The position numbers were made by a program, and so were the translations under genes. This document shows, in pieces, positions 4,693 through 5,694 of a stretch of 5,694 nt of DNA; the stretch's first letter is position 1; every line of letters starts with the position of its first letter. The stretch covers positions 1-5,694 of the forward strand of contig USLO01000114.1 of assembly GCA_900555515.1 (NCBI GenBank). Reading direction: 5' to 3'. This stretch comes from an uncultured Collinsella sp. (GTDB taxonomy: Bacteria; Actinomycetota; Coriobacteriia; Coriobacteriales; Coriobacteriaceae). A model generated the notes under the pieces. That model worked only from the letters and a program-made list of their open reading frames with translations. It was not told the DNA's origin and ran no database searches.

Positions 4693-5694
4693 CTACAGAT
4701 CGATGTGCGATTCCTTGATCGGGAACGGCTCCGCGAAGTGACACGCGCAGCAGTGACCAGGTGCAACTTCCTTAAACTCGGGAAGCTTCTCAGAGCAGAT
4801 ACCCTGAGCGATCGGGCAGCGAGTGTGGAAACGGCAACCGGTCGGCGGATCCAGCGGCGACGGCGGATCGCCGGCGAGGATGATGCGCTTGCGGGTCTTC
4901 TGGATATCAGGATCGGGAACCGGCACGGCAGACAGCAGCGACTGCGTGTACGGATGGTGAGGCTCGCTGTAGAGCGTCTTCCAGTCCGAAACCTCAACCA
5001 TCTTACCCAGATACATAACGGCAACGCGATCGGAAATGTGCTGCACGACGGACAGGTCGTGAGCGATAAACAGATATGCGGTACCGAACTTGTCCTGGAG
5101 CTCCTTAAGAAGGTTCAGAACCTGGGCCTGAATGGATACGTCAAGTGCAGAGACAGGCTCGTCGCAGATAATCAGCTTGGGCTTCAGAGCGAACGCGCGG
5201 GCGATGCCGACACGCTGGCGCTGGCCGCCCGAGAACTCATGAGGATAGCGGTTGATGTGCTCGGGATTCAGACCGACCACGTCCAGCAGCTCGCGGACGC
5301 GCTCGATACGCTCCTCCTTGGTACCCACGCCATGAATGGTCATGGGCTCGGAGACGATCTCGCCGATGGTCATACGGGGATTGAGCGAAGCATAGGGATC
5401 CTGGAAGATGAACTGCATCTCGCGACGCATGTCCTTGATCTCATGCTTGCTCATCTCGGCAACATCTTTGCCCTGGAAGAACACCTTACCGGCGGTCGGC
5501 TTGGTCAGGCGCATGATGGTGCGACCCGTCGTGGACTTACCGCAACCAGACTCACCAACCAGACCAAAGGTCTCGCCCGGATAAATCTCGAACGAAATGT
5601 CATTTACTGCAGAGACAACACGCTTGGAGAAGCGCTTGGCGAACATGCCGGACTCAGCGGGGAACTCCTTAGAGAGGTGCTCGACCTTCAGCAG
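4693..5694 (-). CDS. oppF: Oligopeptide/dipeptide ABC transporter ATP-binding protein (partial, N-terminus outside window)
   Basis: The reading frame is open to the right edge, and the residues before the first Met in the window (LLKVEHLSKEFPAESG) match the usual OppF N-terminus, so the start lies outside. ATP-binding motifs in order, numbered from the first residue in the window: Walker A GESGCGKST (47-55), Q loop FIFQDPYASLNP (about 95-106), signature FSGGQRQRVGIARAF (154-168), Walker B LIICDEP (174-180) and switch His in FIAHD (212). The C-terminal oligopeptide-type extension has the Cys-rich GCRFHTRCPIAQGIC...CCAC region, common in this subfamily. The protein would sit on the inner membrane face and power uptake of short peptides together with a second ATPase (OppD), two permeases and a binding protein. 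OppF usually ends the operon, and no further gene follows here. DppF or AppF are equally possible by sequence. Confidence 0.93.
   Translation of the reverse strand: MLKVEHLSKEFPAESGMFAKRFSKRVVSAVNDISFEIYPGETFGLVGESGCGKSTTGRTIMRLTKPTAGKVFFQGKDVAEMSKHEIKDMRREMQFIFQDPYASLNPRMTIGEIVSEPMTIHGVGTKEERIERVRELLDVVGLNPEHINRYPHEFSGGQRQRVGIARAFALKPKLIICDEPVSALDVSIQAQVLNLLKELQDKFGTAYLFIAHDLSVVQHISDRVAVMYLGKMVEVSDWKTLYSEPHHPYTQSLLSAVPVPDPDIQKTRKRIILAGDPPSPLDPPTGCRFHTRCPIAQGICSEKLPEFKEVAPGHCCACHFAEPFPIKESHIDL

Noticed and set aside
4572..5024. Minus-strand 150-codon frame
   Set aside because: It is an out-of-frame shadow of the transporter ATPase and element 2.

Overview
The window looks like a piece of a high-GC Gram-positive chromosome. 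My best guess is a gut Coriobacteriia genome such as Collinsella. That guess rests on protein style, tRNA layout and base composition, not on any search. Every gene I can support is on the minus strand, so the text follows transcription from right to left.

Right (5694-4693): the C-terminal 333 residues of an OppF/DppF-type peptide-transporter ATPase, running off the right edge. It is probably the last gene of an opp operon. Middle right (4692-4207): about 490 bases without a credible gene but full of secondary structure. Two ~126-nt perfect nested palindromes (4550-4676 and 4244-4368) lie in opposite orientation around a third structured stretch (about 4427-4546). The palindromes share one blueprint: outer arm 29, spacer 12, inner arm 14-15, loop 15, inner arm, spacer 12, outer arm 29. 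Spacers and loop are conserved, while the paired arms are almost completely different in sequence. This is the most unusual feature of the window.

Centre (4206-780): a tRNA-Leu(GAG) gene with its own promoter and terminator. Close behind it are two signalling genes: a PAS-GAF-PP2C (SpoIIE/RsbU-type) phosphatase, and a protein that fuses a STAS anti-anti-sigma domain to an RsbW-type ATPase domain. Together they look like a compact partner-switching module that would release a sigma factor or another target in response to a signal. No sigma factor is encoded in the window.

Left (735-1): a tRNA-Gly(GCC), tRNA-Cys(GCA), tRNA-Gly(GCC) cluster driven by a promoter that shares an unusual A/T palindrome with the tRNA-Leu promoter. 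Each tRNA is followed by a terminator-like hairpin. Beyond it lie a second terminator and two 17-bp imperfect palindromes that may mark an insertion-sequence end. The left edge holds the first 32 codons of a zinc-ribbon transposase facing out of the window.
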